Source: Methylothermaceae bacterium
GTDB taxonomy: Bacteria; Pseudomonadota; Gammaproteobacteria; Methylococcales; Methylothermaceae
Assembly: GCA_026981855.1 (NCBI GenBank)
Contig: JALSIB010000002.1
Coordinates: 52,043 to 116,042, forward strand
Reading direction: 5' to 3'
Length of the DNA: 64,000 nucleotides
Below are positions 1-7,291 of the stretch, in pieces; the first letter of the stretch is position 1, and each line of letters opens with the position of its first letter. The position numbers were made by a program, and so were the translations under genes. The notes under the pieces are model-generated. The model was not told the DNA's origin. It worked only from the letters and a program-made list of their open reading frames with translations, and searched no databases.

Positions 1-1
1 C

Positions 2-76
2 CGGCCGGAAGTGGCGGTGCCTTCTCCGGTAAAAAAACTGCTGGCAGAGCTTGGAAGCGGCAATATGCTAACATAG
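2..76 (+). CDS. mutY: C-terminal end of MutY, A/G-specific adenine glycosylase (partial)
   Basis: An open frame enters from the left edge and ends at TAG. Its last residues include PSPVKKLLAEL, which resembles the C-terminal tail of MutY glycosylases. MutY removes adenine mispaired with 8-oxoguanine. The call rests mostly on context: yggX follows after 30 bases, and mutY-yggX is a conserved gammaproteobacterial pair. Only 24 codons are visible, so no catalytic motif can be checked. Confidence 0.6.
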   Translation, partial: RPEVAVPSPVKKLLAELGSGNMLT

Positions 77-106
77 CGTTTTTGTCAGGAATGCCGAGGA
101 GTAAAA

Positions 107-394
107 ATGACCCGCCGAGTCAAATGCGCGAAACTGGGCATTGAGGCCGAAGGATTGGACACGCCCCCTTTCCCCGGTCCCGAAGGACAGAGAATCTACG
201 AGAACATTTCCAAACAAGCCTGGCAGTCTTGGCTGGAAGTCCAGACCATGCTGATCAACGAACACCGCCTAACGGTATTCGAGCCGGAAGCCAAGGAATT
301 TCTGGCCCGGGAGCGGGAGAAATTCCTCTTCGGCGGCGGTTCCGCCATGCCCGAAGGCTACGTTCCGCCCGATGCCGAACACGGCCAGACTTGA
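107..394 (+). CDS. yggX: YggX, probable Fe(2+)-trafficking / oxidative damage protection protein
   Basis: The product is 95 aa, close to the family norm of about 90. It has the family hallmarks: an N-terminal RRVKCAKL segment with the conserved Cys, then EAEGLD, KQAWQSWLEVQTMLINEHRL, and a C-terminal GYVPPD. YggX is a small cytoplasmic protein linked to iron handling and protection of Fe-S enzymes from oxidants. A GAGG-like ribosome site precedes the ATG. It lies just after mutY and just before tRNA-Phe, the usual chromosomal order. Confidence 0.93.
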   Translation: MTRRVKCAKLGIEAEGLDTPPFPGPEGQRIYENISKQAWQSWLEVQTMLINEHRLTVFEPEAKEFLAREREKFLFGGGSAMPEGYVPPDAEHGQT

Positions 395-432
395 CACACG
401 CCGCCCGGCCTAGTTTAATACTGCCTTCTTCC

Positions 433-508
<76 letters not shown>

Positions 509-512
509 GTAA

Positions 513-553
513 AACAAAGCCCTGCCGGATCGCCCGCCAGGGCTTTTTTCTTG
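513..553 (+). repeat. Direct repeat copy 1, overlapping the tRNA-Phe terminator
   Basis: About 40 bases beginning near AAAGCCCTGCCGGATCGC recur at 1493-1533 with one length difference in the loop. Together they bracket a 0.9-kb segment holding a toxin-antitoxin pair and a deleted integrase. This fits an attachment-site-like duplication at the 3' side of tRNA-Phe, though the tRNA itself is not duplicated. Confidence 0.6.
516..551 (+). terminator. Rho-independent terminator of tRNA-Phe
   Basis: The stem AAAGCCCTG(C)/(G)CAGGGCTTT is followed by a T run (TTTTTTC). It closes the mutY-yggX-tRNA-Phe unit. An almost identical copy lies at 1493-1533. Confidence 0.85.
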
Positions 554-662
554 CATTGAATTCAATCCCGCTCACGGCGCAAAAGCCTCTTGAACGTCGC
601 CAGGTTCTTTTGGAAGGTGGAGACGGTGGGCAGGGTGCGGCACTTCCCTTCCACCGCCTCGA

Positions 663-917
663 TCACCCGTAGTGATAGCGGCATTGGGCGATGATGAGGC
701 GGCCGTCCTGCACCGTGTAAACCAAGCGGTGTTCATGGTCGATCCGGCGGGACCAGAATCCGGCCAGTTCATGCTTGAGCGGTTCGGGTTTGCCCGGCCC
801 TTCGAACGGGTTGCGCTGGATGTCCCGGATCAACTGATTGATGCGCTTGAGCTTGGCCTTGTCGTGCTTTTGCCAGTACAGATAATCTTCCCAAGCTCGG
901 CGCTCGAAGCTAATCAT
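663..917 (-). CDS. Type II toxin, Txe/YoeB family mRNA interferase
   Basis: The product is about 84 aa from the ATG of MISFERRAW. It has the YoeB pattern: W-x-DYLYWQKHDKAKLKRIN, then FEGPGKPEPLKH, FWSRRIDHEHRLVY and a C-terminal CRYHYG. YoeB toxins cut mRNA on the ribosome at the A site. The start overlaps the antitoxin end by 8 bases, so the two are translationally coupled. A nine-residue upstream extension is open but would run further into the antitoxin gene. The final HYH segment, expected at the catalytic end, is intact, so the toxin looks functional. Confidence 0.88.
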   Translation of the reverse strand: MISFERRAWEDYLYWQKHDKAKLKRINQLIRDIQRNPFEGPGKPEPLKHELAGFWSRRIDHEHRLVYTVQDGRLIIAQCRYHYG

Positions 918-1152
918 CGGGCAGCAGTTCCTTGGCCTCGACATGCCGGCCTTGGCGGATGTTTTCCAGCGCTTCGAGCAACCGGCGGCGGTTGGCCGGT
1001 TCCTTCAACAGATAGGCGGTCTCATCTTCCCCGGCCAGGCGCTTGAAGCGCAGAAACTCGATGAAATTCAACACCTCCCTGGCGTCTTCCTCGGGCAGGT
1101 CTTTGGTCAACTCGCGTATCCGCTCGGCGGTTTCCTGACGGCACATGGTCAA
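910..1152 (-). CDS. Antitoxin of the YoeB-family toxin
   Basis: This 80-aa acidic protein directly precedes the toxin and overlaps it. The N-terminal part (RELTKDLPEEDAREVLNFIEFL) resembles DUF2281-type helices. The C-terminal part (ETAYLLKEPANRRRLLEALENI) matches the toxin-binding tail of YefM-type antitoxins, so it looks like a hybrid antitoxin. It probably neutralises the toxin and represses the pair. The ATG overlaps the stop of the integrase remnant upstream, so the promoter must lie in or before that remnant. Confidence 0.75.
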   Translation of the reverse strand: MTMCRQETAERIRELTKDLPEEDAREVLNFIEFLRFKRLAGEDETAYLLKEPANRRRLLEALENIRQGRHVEAKELLPDD

Positions 1153-1364
1153 ACCTCCTTCCGTTTCAACGGGGTGATCGTGGCGCTTTCCTTCACCCCG
1201 GCGGCTTTCAGAATGAAGCCGGTGATTTTCTGCATCGACTCTCGCAGGCGTTCCCCGTCGATCACGTCGCTGCCGGTTGAGTGATTCAGCAGGCGCTTGA
1301 GGACATAGGCGGGAATCAGGACGTTCTCGATAGCGGTTTTCGTGAAATTGAGCTTTCGGGGCAT
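1149..1364 (-). pseudogene. Internally deleted tyrosine recombinase (phage/island integrase) remnant
   Basis: The 71-codon frame joins two ends of a much longer protein family. MPRKLNFTKTAIENV resembles the start of DUF4102-type integrases. LLNHSTGSDVIDGERLRESMQKI resembles their extreme C-terminus. The whole catalytic core (the R-H-R-Y region, some 300 residues) is missing, so it cannot recombine DNA. It lies between tRNA-Phe and a duplicated terminator sequence, where an island integrase would be expected. The family match is from memory of the motif. Confidence 0.65.
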
Positions 1365-1492
1365 CGCGTCTTACCTTTCAAACGGCCGTTTCCATTCTGC
1401 CTTCGGGGAAGGTCAGGGGGGGCGTAAATCTCCGCAAATGTCCGGGGCATGATAACGCCTTGAAACGTAAAGGTAAATTAGCTTTCGTAAAT

Positions 1493-1533
1493 ATAAAGCC
1501 CTGCCGGATCGCGCCGCCAGGGCTTTTTTCTTG
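1493..1533 (+). repeat. Direct repeat copy 2 of the tRNA-Phe terminator region
   Basis: This copy repeats the hairpin AAAGCCCTG...CAGGGCTTTTTTCTTG of 513-553, with one or two changes in the loop and a similar GTAAA just before it. No tRNA precedes it. The stretch 1365-1744 around it holds no convincing gene. Confidence 0.6.
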
Positions 1534-1744
1534 TCGCCGACAGCAGGAAAAGCCTGCAAGGTTTCCGCGCTTTCCGCGACTGTTGTCAGGTAGTCAAGAT
1601 TCAGCCAAACGCAAGGCTTTATGGGCAAGGTCTTTGCCAACGCTGAAATTCGCCCGTAAATTCAGGCCAGGCGCAGTCCTCCCCGGCCGCTGACGGGGCC
1701 TTCCGGCGGAAGTGACAGGTGGTAAGGTCAAGAAATGGCCATGG

Positions 1745-1762
1745 TGTATCCTGTAGGATACA
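1745..1762 (+). promoter_or_regulatory. Inverted repeat, likely HigBA operator
   Basis: The arms TGTATCC and GGATACA are separated by TGTA, 9 bases before the preferred toxin start. HigA-type antitoxins commonly bind such palindromes at their own promoter. Its position argues against toxin translation starting further upstream. Confidence 0.55.
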
Positions 1763-1770
1763 ATCAGAAG

Positions 1771-2064
1771 ATGGGCTATACGCTTGCCAGTACAACGACT
1801 TTCCGCAATTGGGTGGAGAAACTGGACCCCGGCATCCGGTGCCGGCTGCTCGCCAGAATTGACCGGGTGTGCCTTGGCAACTTTGGAGACCACAAGCAGC
1901 TTCAGCCAGGGCTGTATGAGATGCGGTTTTTCTTCGGTTCCGGCTACCGCGTCTATTACACCTTGCGAGATGGCCGAGTCGTGCTGCTGTTGGCGGGCGG
2001 TGACAAGTCCAGCCAGGCGCGCGACATCGCCAAGGCCAAAACCATCCTCGACAGTCTGGAGTGA
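1771..2064 (+). CDS. HigB-type toxin (RelE/ParE superfamily, addiction module killer protein)
   Basis: The product is 97 aa from MGYTLASTTTFRNW. It has the 'addiction module killer' pattern: a helix RNWVEKLDPGIRCRLLARIDR, then GDHKQLQPGLYEMRFFFGSGYRVYY, then LLLAGGDKSSQARDIAKAK. These are ribosome-dependent RNases of the RelE fold. The open frame extends 12 codons upstream, but that part contains the palindromic operator, so the shorter start is preferred. The antitoxin follows after 3 bases, giving the toxin-first order usual for HigBA. Confidence 0.85.
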   Translation: MGYTLASTTTFRNWVEKLDPGIRCRLLARIDRVCLGNFGDHKQLQPGLYEMRFFFGSGYRVYYTLRDGRVVLLLAGGDKSSQARDIAKAKTILDSLE

Positions 2065-2067
2065 ATC

Positions 2068-2376
2068 ATGAGCGAATCCATCAAACCTTTCGATCCGGCG
2101 GAATACCTGGAAACGGAAGAGGACATCCGCGAATTTCTGGAAGAAGCCACCAAAGGCACACCGGAGGAATTCATCCATGCGCTGAATACCGCCGCCCGCG
2201 CTGCCGGCATGACCGAAGTCGCCCGTAAGGCCGGCGTCAGCCGTGCCAGTCTGTACAAGACGCTTTCCGGCGAGGGAAGCCCGAAATACGAAACGGTTAG
2301 AAAGATTGTCGAGGCCCTGGGCTGCCGCCTCACCGTGATTCCAGATGATACGGCGCGGCGGAATGAAGTTGCCTGA
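2068..2376 (+). CDS. HigA-type antitoxin with XRE helix-turn-helix
   Basis: The 102-aa protein has an acidic N-terminal half (FDPAEYLETEEDIREFLEEA) and a helix-turn-helix MTEVARKAGVSRASLYKTLSG near residues 47-68. This is the layout of the 'addiction module antidote' family. It should bind the preceding HigB-like toxin and the operator at 1745-1762. The 222 bases between its stop and the next gene hold no further gene, only a scrap of duplicated yoeB-like sequence. Confidence 0.87.
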   Translation: MSESIKPFDPAEYLETEEDIREFLEEATKGTPEEFIHALNTAARAAGMTEVARKAGVSRASLYKTLSGEGSPKYETVRKIVEALGCRLTVIPDDTARRNEVA

Positions 2377-2447
2377 ACGCCTCGTATCCATCCGCTCCAG
2401 CCGCGACCTCATCGAGTATTTCCGCACCCCAGTCCCTCGAATGGATC

Positions 2448-2473
2448 GCGCTGGATGTCCCGGATCAACTGAT
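2448..2473 (+). repeat. 26-base fragment identical to part of the YoeB toxin gene
   Basis: The sequence starting GCGCTGGATGTCCCGG is identical to 813-838, inside the Txe/YoeB coding region, in the same orientation. It looks like a residue of an older toxin copy or a recombination scar. Confidence 0.6.
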
Positions 2474-2598
2474 GGTAAAACCCCGGAAAACCAAAGACAG
2501 GCAAACGACGTCAAACCCCGATACGGCGAACCTTATCCCCTGTCGCTTCTGTCGGAGGGGGCCGGGAAGGATCCGTCACCGGCCCGGGGGCGGGTCAT

Positions 2599-3258
2599 TC
2601 AGTAGAACCGCCGCTGGAACAGAACCGAAGTGATGACCTTGCGGTATCGGTTCCCGGCGTCTTTCTCCAGATCGACGCAGATCACCGGATCGAGCAGGGA
2701 ATACTTTTGCGGTTCCGCGTGACAGACACTTTCTTTCAGCCAACTGTCGGTGACTTCCAGGTCGTAGAGTGTGTCGTGGCAGGGGAAGCGCCCCCGAATG
2801 ACCGGCCGCCCGCGGCCGTGGCACCTGACCGACAGATCCAGCCGTTGCACCCGAATGAGAAGGGGCGTTGCCGTTTTCGGTTTGCCGGGGAGCAGATCGT
2901 TGTACCCCTCCCTGCTGTGATGGCCGTTTTCCCACAAGCCGGCCGGACGATCGAGCCAGGGCGTCAGCTCGCTCCAGGCGAGCCGGCCCAGATACCGCCA
3001 GCGGCCGTCTTGGGCCGGCAGGCGCCCCGGTTTCCCCGAATCGGCGGCGAAGGTGGCTGAAACGATATGCAGCACGTCCAGCGTTTCCCCGGTCACGCAA
3101 CCCATTTCCCAGGAATGGAAGAAATCCCTTCCGCCCTCGGCCAGCGGCAGAAACCACGGCCCGGGGCCGTTTCCGCGCCATTCCTTGCCGGCGATGCGGT
3201 ACCCCGCACCCCGGAGAGAGCGGGCGAGACAGACGAAGCTTTTGCTGTAAACGATCAT
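2599..3258 (-). CDS. Hypothetical protein, possibly dual-OB-domain type, beside cas6
   Basis: This 219-aa soluble protein starts at an ATG preceded by GGGAGG. A GTG three codons upstream is also possible. The N-terminus (SKSFVCLARSLRGAGYRIAG) followed by GPWFLPLAEG recalls the 'dual OB' proteins found near defence genes, which begin with a similar strand and AGK motif. That match is from memory. No catalytic motif, signal peptide or membrane segment is visible. It is the last gene of the minus-strand CRISPR cluster, 184 bases downstream of cas6, so a link to RNA binding or to type III defence is an inference. Confidence 0.45.
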   Translation of the reverse strand: MIVYSKSFVCLARSLRGAGYRIAGKEWRGNGPGPWFLPLAEGGRDFFHSWEMGCVTGETLDVLHIVSATFAADSGKPGRLPAQDGRWRYLGRLAWSELTPWLDRPAGLWENGHHSREGYNDLLPGKPKTATPLLIRVQRLDLSVRCHGRGRPVIRGRFPCHDTLYDLEVTDSWLKESVCHAEPQKYSLLDPVICVDLEKDAGNRYRKVITSVLFQRRFY

Positions 3259-3442
3259 TCCATTCACCTCCCTGTAGGGTAAGGACGTACACCGCGGCTC
3301 CGATTGGTCATCCTGGATCGTCTGCCGGGAAAAGACTTCCTTTCCCCGATCCTTCGTGGAGACAGGATCGAGCCGAAGGAAGATTATGCCGGCCGGGGCT
3401 GAAGCGGAAATGAATGGCAGGCTTGCCGGCGGTGAGGGTGTG

Positions 3443-4384
3443 TCAGTCCGTCTCCGTCGATATCCGGTAACGCCCCAACCCCATGCTGACGCTCTTGCCC
3501 ACGTGGAGCCAGCGCCCCAGCGCCAGCCAGGGCCAGAAGGGGCGCAGGTCGCCGGCCGCGAACGTCAGCCAGCCGGTCAGCCCGCCCATCTTCATCGCCG
3601 TCCGCTGGCGGGTGGAGTAGCGTTGCCAATCGTACCAGCCCAGGCTGCTTTCACCCGGTTCCACCGTTTCGGCGCGCGCCACCAGATCGCGGAAATCCAC
3701 CTCCAGGGGGCCGTCGCCGTGGAAGTGATGCAGCAGCGACAGTCGCCGCAACAGGCTGGCGACGAGGCCGCGGAAGCGAAACGCCGCCGGTCCCATCAGC
3801 CGCTGTCCGTGGCGGATGCGCAGCGGGGTTTCGATCACCAGGCGGCAGACGCCCTCTGGCGGGGGCGGTGGCGCCTCCGCCTCCGCCGGCAGGGGGGAGA
3901 GGCCGCCGCCGGCCTCGTGAATCGGGTGCCACACGCCGCCCGCCAGCTGACTCACTCCCTCCAGACGATAGCGGCCGCGCCCCCTGCCGACCCCCTGCTT
4001 CCCCATTTCCCCCCAGGCATGAACGATATAAGGCAATTGCGAGACCGCGCGGCCGATCAGGGTCAGATCCACCGTGAACGCTTCATCCACCTTCCAGGTG
4101 GCGCCGTTGGTGGCTTCCGGGTGAAGAATGAAGGGGTGAGGCGCGGCGGAACAGTTCGCCAGCAGCGGCGTGTCCGGCGGTGGCGGGGTTTCGAAAATGT
4201 CGCTGTAAGCGCAGCTTCGCCACAACAGGCAGTCGGGGCAGCGGGGCGTTCGGGTGACGCAGACGGTGCGTTTGAGGGCGTAACCAAAGGCCCCGCGCCA
4301 GGCGGAACCGGCGTAAGGAGGCAGCGACAGGGGCGTGACGGTGCGGCAGTGGAAGCGGAAGCGGGAAAAAGGCAGTGAAATCAT
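3443..4384 (-). CDS. cas6: Cas6, CRISPR pre-crRNA processing endoribonuclease (RAMP)
   Basis: The 313-aa product has a ferredoxin-like N-terminal half with FRGAFG-type WRGAFGYALKR. Next is a cysteine cluster, C-x2-C-x6-C (CPDCLLWRSC), common in this Cas6 subfamily. The C-terminus has the RAMP glycine-rich loop GKSVSMGLGRYRI. Cas6 cuts repeats to leave an 8-base 5' tag on crRNAs. It is the only Cas6 in the window and lies next to the short array, so it probably serves both arrays and the Csm complex. The ATG lies 86 bases beyond the last repeat of the array. Confidence 0.88.
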   Translation of the reverse strand: MISLPFSRFRFHCRTVTPLSLPPYAGSAWRGAFGYALKRTVCVTRTPRCPDCLLWRSCAYSDIFETPPPPDTPLLANCSAAPHPFILHPEATNGATWKVDEAFTVDLTLIGRAVSQLPYIVHAWGEMGKQGVGRGRGRYRLEGVSQLAGGVWHPIHEAGGGLSPLPAEAEAPPPPPEGVCRLVIETPLRIRHGQRLMGPAAFRFRGLVASLLRRLSLLHHFHGDGPLEVDFRDLVARAETVEPGESSLGWYDWQRYSTRQRTAMKMGGLTGWLTFAAGDLRPFWPWLALGRWLHVGKSVSMGLGRYRISTETD

Positions 4385-4470
4385 GGTAGAGCGGCTTGGC
4401 GGAGTGGAACCTCACCTCAGCTTAGCCTGTTTTCGCCGCGGGCAAAAGCCGGCAAGCTTGCCGCCCCCAG

Positions 4471-4715
4471 GTCTTAATCCCTTTTCAATCAGGTCACTTT
4501 CTTAACGGTTCGAGTGATAGCCCAGGGCCAGGGACGGCCGTCTTAATCCCTTTTCAATCAGGTCACTTTCTTAACGTTTTTACGGGGGATTTCCGTAAAT
4601 AAGAAAATTCGTCTTAATCCCTTTTCAATCAGGTCACTTTCTTAACACTGGTTCGATGTCACTCATCCGGGCAGCCGCCGTCTTAATCCCTTTTCAATCA
4701 GGTCACTTTCTTAAC
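4471..4715 (-). CRISPR. CRISPR array 1: 4 repeats of 36 bases, 3 spacers
   Basis: Repeats start at 4471, 4540, 4611 and 4680. Spacers are 33, 35 and 33 bases. On the plus strand the repeat begins GTCTTAATCCCTTTTCAATC and ends CACTTTCTTAAC. All four copies are identical. A leader nearly identical to that of array 2 lies to the right, so transcription should run right to left and each crRNA would carry the tag ATTAAGAC. The repeat differs from array 2 at two positions: C for A in the middle, and T for G near the end. Confidence 0.97.
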
Positions 4716-4815
4716 CGCACCCTCCTTTTTTTGTCAATGAAATCAATGTCTTGGAATGCTCCATAAAGAAAATTCCCGGCGCCGGAATCCTCATGTGGTT
4801 ATACAAGTATAACAT
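4716..4815 (-). promoter_or_regulatory. Leader of CRISPR array 1
   Basis: About 95 bases are nearly identical to the leader at 23665-23760, starting CGCACCCTCCTTTTTTT beside the last repeat. Conserved parts include an A/T-rich stretch, the perfect palindrome CCGGCGCCGG (4776-4785) and GAATCCTCATGTGGTTAT. A second palindrome, TTATAC-AA-GTATAA (4799-4812), could hold the promoter -10 region. Leaders direct transcription and new spacer insertion. Confidence 0.8.
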
Positions 4816-4901
4816 TTTTTTATATTAGGGTTTTTCCTCGCTCCCCGTTGGCGGGGTATGATTCAAATGTATCACATCCGGCATTTCGGGCAAGTGCTTG
4901 T

Positions 4902-5059
4902 TCACAGGTCTGGAAAGTGCTTCGGTAATTGCAGTTTTTCCACCTCGAACCGGGGGCCGCCGCCTTTCCTCGCCAGGGCGGACAGCATGGGGATGAACTC
5001 CGCCCGCGAACAGGGCCCGGTCGGGCGATGCCGGGAAAGAGGATGAGGGGGCGGTTCAT
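4902..5059 (-). pseudogene. Short frameshifted ORF coupled to cad1 (remnant)
   Basis: An ATG at 5059 overlaps the cad1 stop as ATGA and reads MNRPLILFPGIARPGP. The sense then seems to continue in another frame (AEFIPMLSALARKGGG, ending LPKHFPDL and TGA at 4902). One indel would join the two halves into a peptide of about 50 aa. I do not recognise the family. It may be a decayed accessory gene, or chance in GC-rich DNA. The remaining bases up to the leader show nothing else. Confidence 0.3.
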
Positions 5060-7170
5060 CTCTGGCGATGGGTGATGGCGAAGGCGTTTCTGTCTTCTAA
5101 CAGGTCGTACACCAGGCTGTCCATCCGCTTGAGCATCCGTTCCTTATCCTCGGCGGGCAGGAAGGCGTGAATGAAGCCCTGCTTGAGGATGGCCAGGGCA
5201 TCCCAGGCGCTCATATCCGGCCAGTATTCGGTCGCCTTGCGGAACTCTTCATTCAGGGTGGTGCGGCTGATGCCGGGATTGTCGGTGCACAAAGTCAATG
5301 GCACGCCCTTCTTCCAATAGCTGACCAGGGGATAGCTGGCCGCATCGTACCCCACCACTTCGTCGTTGGAGGTTGGGCAGAGTTCCACGCAGATGCCCCG
5401 GTCGCGAAAGCGCTCCAGCAAGCGGGGCTGGTCGAGAAGGGTCAGGCCGTGGCCGACCCGGTCGGCATGCAGGCGGTAGGCGGCGTTCCAGATCTGCTCC
5501 GCCGGCGTGCCTTCGCCGGCATGGATGGTGATGGGGATGCACTCGGCAAAGGCGGGCTCGAAATGGGTGGCGATTTCCTTGAGCCGTTGGTCGCTGTCCC
5601 GGGCTTCATCGCCGGCCAGGTCCAGGCCGACGACGAAGTCTCCCAGCACCTGCCGTGCCTGGACGGCCAGCTGCACCGTTTCTCCCAATTTGTGGATCTT
5701 GCGCCGGTCGGCGATGATGATAAAGCGCAACTCGATCTCCTGGCGCCCGCCCCCGTATTCGCGGGCGATGGCCTGCATCCGGCGCAGGAACTCGATCTGC
5801 TGTTGCCGGGTGCGGCGATATTTTTGCGGGCTGCCCCGCAGTTCCAGATAGCGCACTCCTTCCTTCCGCGCATCGTCCAACAGCGCCCGCAGGTAGGGTT
5901 CCAGGGCGGCGGGATGGGACAGGGTGGCCGAGCCGCTCAGCTCGCCGGGCCGTTCGTAGGCCGCAAAGCCCCGTGGCCCGTCGTTCAATCCCTTGCGTGG
6001 CTCCGTCTCTTGATAAAGATTGCGTTCGAGCTGTTCATCGCTGGCTTCCACCAGCAGGGCCGCCGCGTTGTGGCTGCGCACCCCCTGTTTCAGCAACTCG
6101 GGCCAGTTCCACGCCCAGGGTTTCGCGGTTTGTTCGAGCAGGGGGCCGACCTGCCGATAGGCCTGTCGCCGTTCCTTGTCTGAAAGGCTTTGCCAGATGG
6201 CCCGCCCCACCTTGCGCTGGGCGGCGAGATCGAGGCAGCCGCCGATGTGCCGGTGCAGATCCGCCTTGGGCAGGCGAGTGATCCACTCTCCCGGTGTGTC
6301 GCTCAGGCGGATGCCGCGCAGTTGAGCGATGCGGGCGGGTGGCAGGCGATAGAGGGAGCGCCAGCTTTCGTGGCGTTCGTCCCGGGCGACGGCCTGGAGA
6401 AAGTTGCCCAGCAGGCGGCTGCCTTCGCGTTCACGGCGCTCCAGCTCGCCGGGCAGGCTGGTGGAACCCGGTTTCCGGGTCCAGGCGAGTGGTTCCCCGT
6501 CTTCACTGGCCAGGGGCAGTGGAAAGTGTGTGCCGTCAACGTCCGGGAATCCGTGTTCATGGATGTCCAGCAGTTCACTGCGCAGCCCCCGGCCCACCAC
6601 CAGTGGCAACACGCCTTCGAGATCGGCCGGTTCCAGTGGCGATTGGAAGGAGGCGGGCGCGGCCTCTTGCATCTTCGGGGTCATCTGGCGGTAAGGGGGC
6701 GCGATGACGTGCAGCAGGGCATCGCATCCCATGAGCATCCCGGCTTGTTGCAGGTCAGCGGACATGGTCTTGCGGCCACCGGCCAGGCTGAGATAGAGGT
6801 GTCCGTTTTCACCCTTGTGGCGGGAGGCGAGCAGCACGGCGCGATAGATCAGTTCCTGGACTTGGGCCGTGCTCTCCCTGTCGGCGAGGTCGCTCACTTC
6901 CGCGGTGCGCCAGATACGCAGGGGCATGGCCGGCGCAATGGTCCGCTTCCAGGCTCTCAGCTTTTCCAGGCCGGAATCGAGGCCGGGGTCGTCGGTGGTG
7001 CAGATCCAGAGTTCATCGACCGCTTCCAGCCGGTATTCGCGCCGCAAGTTTTCGATGAACGCCTTGCGGGGGTGACGTTTGTACAAGGGGCAACGGTCAG
7101 GGTCCAGCAGGGCCAGTGCCTCGGGAATGACCGCCCAGGTCTGGCCCAGGGTGCACAGCAGGATGTTCAT
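5056..7170 (-). CDS. cad1: Cad1-type CARF-adenosine deaminase fusion, type III CRISPR effector
   Basis: This protein is 704 aa from MNILLCTLGQTW. Residues 1 to about 200 are a CARF domain, with the ligand-loop motif SLAGGRKTMS near 128-137. The second half, from about residue 300, is an adenosine/AMP deaminase fold with its metal and catalytic motifs intact: H306-x-H308 (LHRHIGG), H550/E553 (IHAGEG), H574 (VGHGL) and D630 (CTDNPG). CARF-deaminase fusions (Cad1/CAAD) have recently been reported to convert ATP to ITP when bound to cyclic oligoadenylate. It follows csm5 in the type III-A operon. Upstream in-frame starts exist at 7269 and 7218, but the ATG at 7170 begins the CARF fold. Confidence 0.88.
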   Translation of the reverse strand: MNILLCTLGQTWAVIPEALALLDPDRCPLYKRHPRKAFIENLRREYRLEAVDELWICTTDDPGLDSGLEKLRAWKRTIAPAMPLRIWRTAEVSDLADRESTAQVQELIYRAVLLASRHKGENGHLYLSLAGGRKTMSADLQQAGMLMGCDALLHVIAPPYRQMTPKMQEAAPASFQSPLEPADLEGVLPLVVGRGLRSELLDIHEHGFPDVDGTHFPLPLASEDGEPLAWTRKPGSTSLPGELERREREGSRLLGNFLQAVARDERHESWRSLYRLPPARIAQLRGIRLSDTPGEWITRLPKADLHRHIGGCLDLAAQRKVGRAIWQSLSDKERRQAYRQVGPLLEQTAKPWAWNWPELLKQGVRSHNAAALLVEASDEQLERNLYQETEPRKGLNDGPRGFAAYERPGELSGSATLSHPAALEPYLRALLDDARKEGVRYLELRGSPQKYRRTRQQQIEFLRRMQAIAREYGGGRQEIELRFIIIADRRKIHKLGETVQLAVQARQVLGDFVVGLDLAGDEARDSDQRLKEIATHFEPAFAECIPITIHAGEGTPAEQIWNAAYRLHADRVGHGLTLLDQPRLLERFRDRGICVELCPTSNDEVVGYDAASYPLVSYWKKGVPLTLCTDNPGISRTTLNEEFRKATEYWPDMSAWDALAILKQGFIHAFLPAEDKERMLKRMDSLVYDLLEDRNAFAITHRQR

Positions 7171-7204
7171 GGGACAGGTGGCTCCGGCCGGGGTTTTCGT
7201 CCGT

Positions 7205-7291
7205 TCAGGCTGCGACATCGCCCTGTAATGCGAGGAAAGCCGGGGAAAATCCGGCTTCGCTGAAGTCATAACGGATCGTGATGTCTCGCAT
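7205..7291 (-). CDS. Possible 28-aa small ORF between csm5 and cad1
   Basis: The ATG directly abuts the csm5 stop (TGAATG) and has a strong ribosome site (GAGGAGG) inside the csm5 end. It reads MRDITIRYDFSEAGFS and ends in GDVAA, 34 bases before the cad1 start. It could be a short leader peptide coupling csm5 to cad1 translation, or the surviving start of a lost cas gene. I do not recognise a family. Confidence 0.35.
   Translation of the reverse strand: MRDITIRYDFSEAGFSPAFLALQGDVAA

Noticed and set aside
1413..1640. A 75-codon minus-strand frame across the duplicated terminator
   Set aside because: It translates a hairpin repeat, has no ribosome site and no family resemblance.
2345..2605. 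An 86-codon plus-strand frame overlapping the end of higA
   Set aside because: It has no ribosome site or motif. It contains the 26-base scrap copied from the yoeB gene and ends inside the dual-OB-like gene's 3' end.
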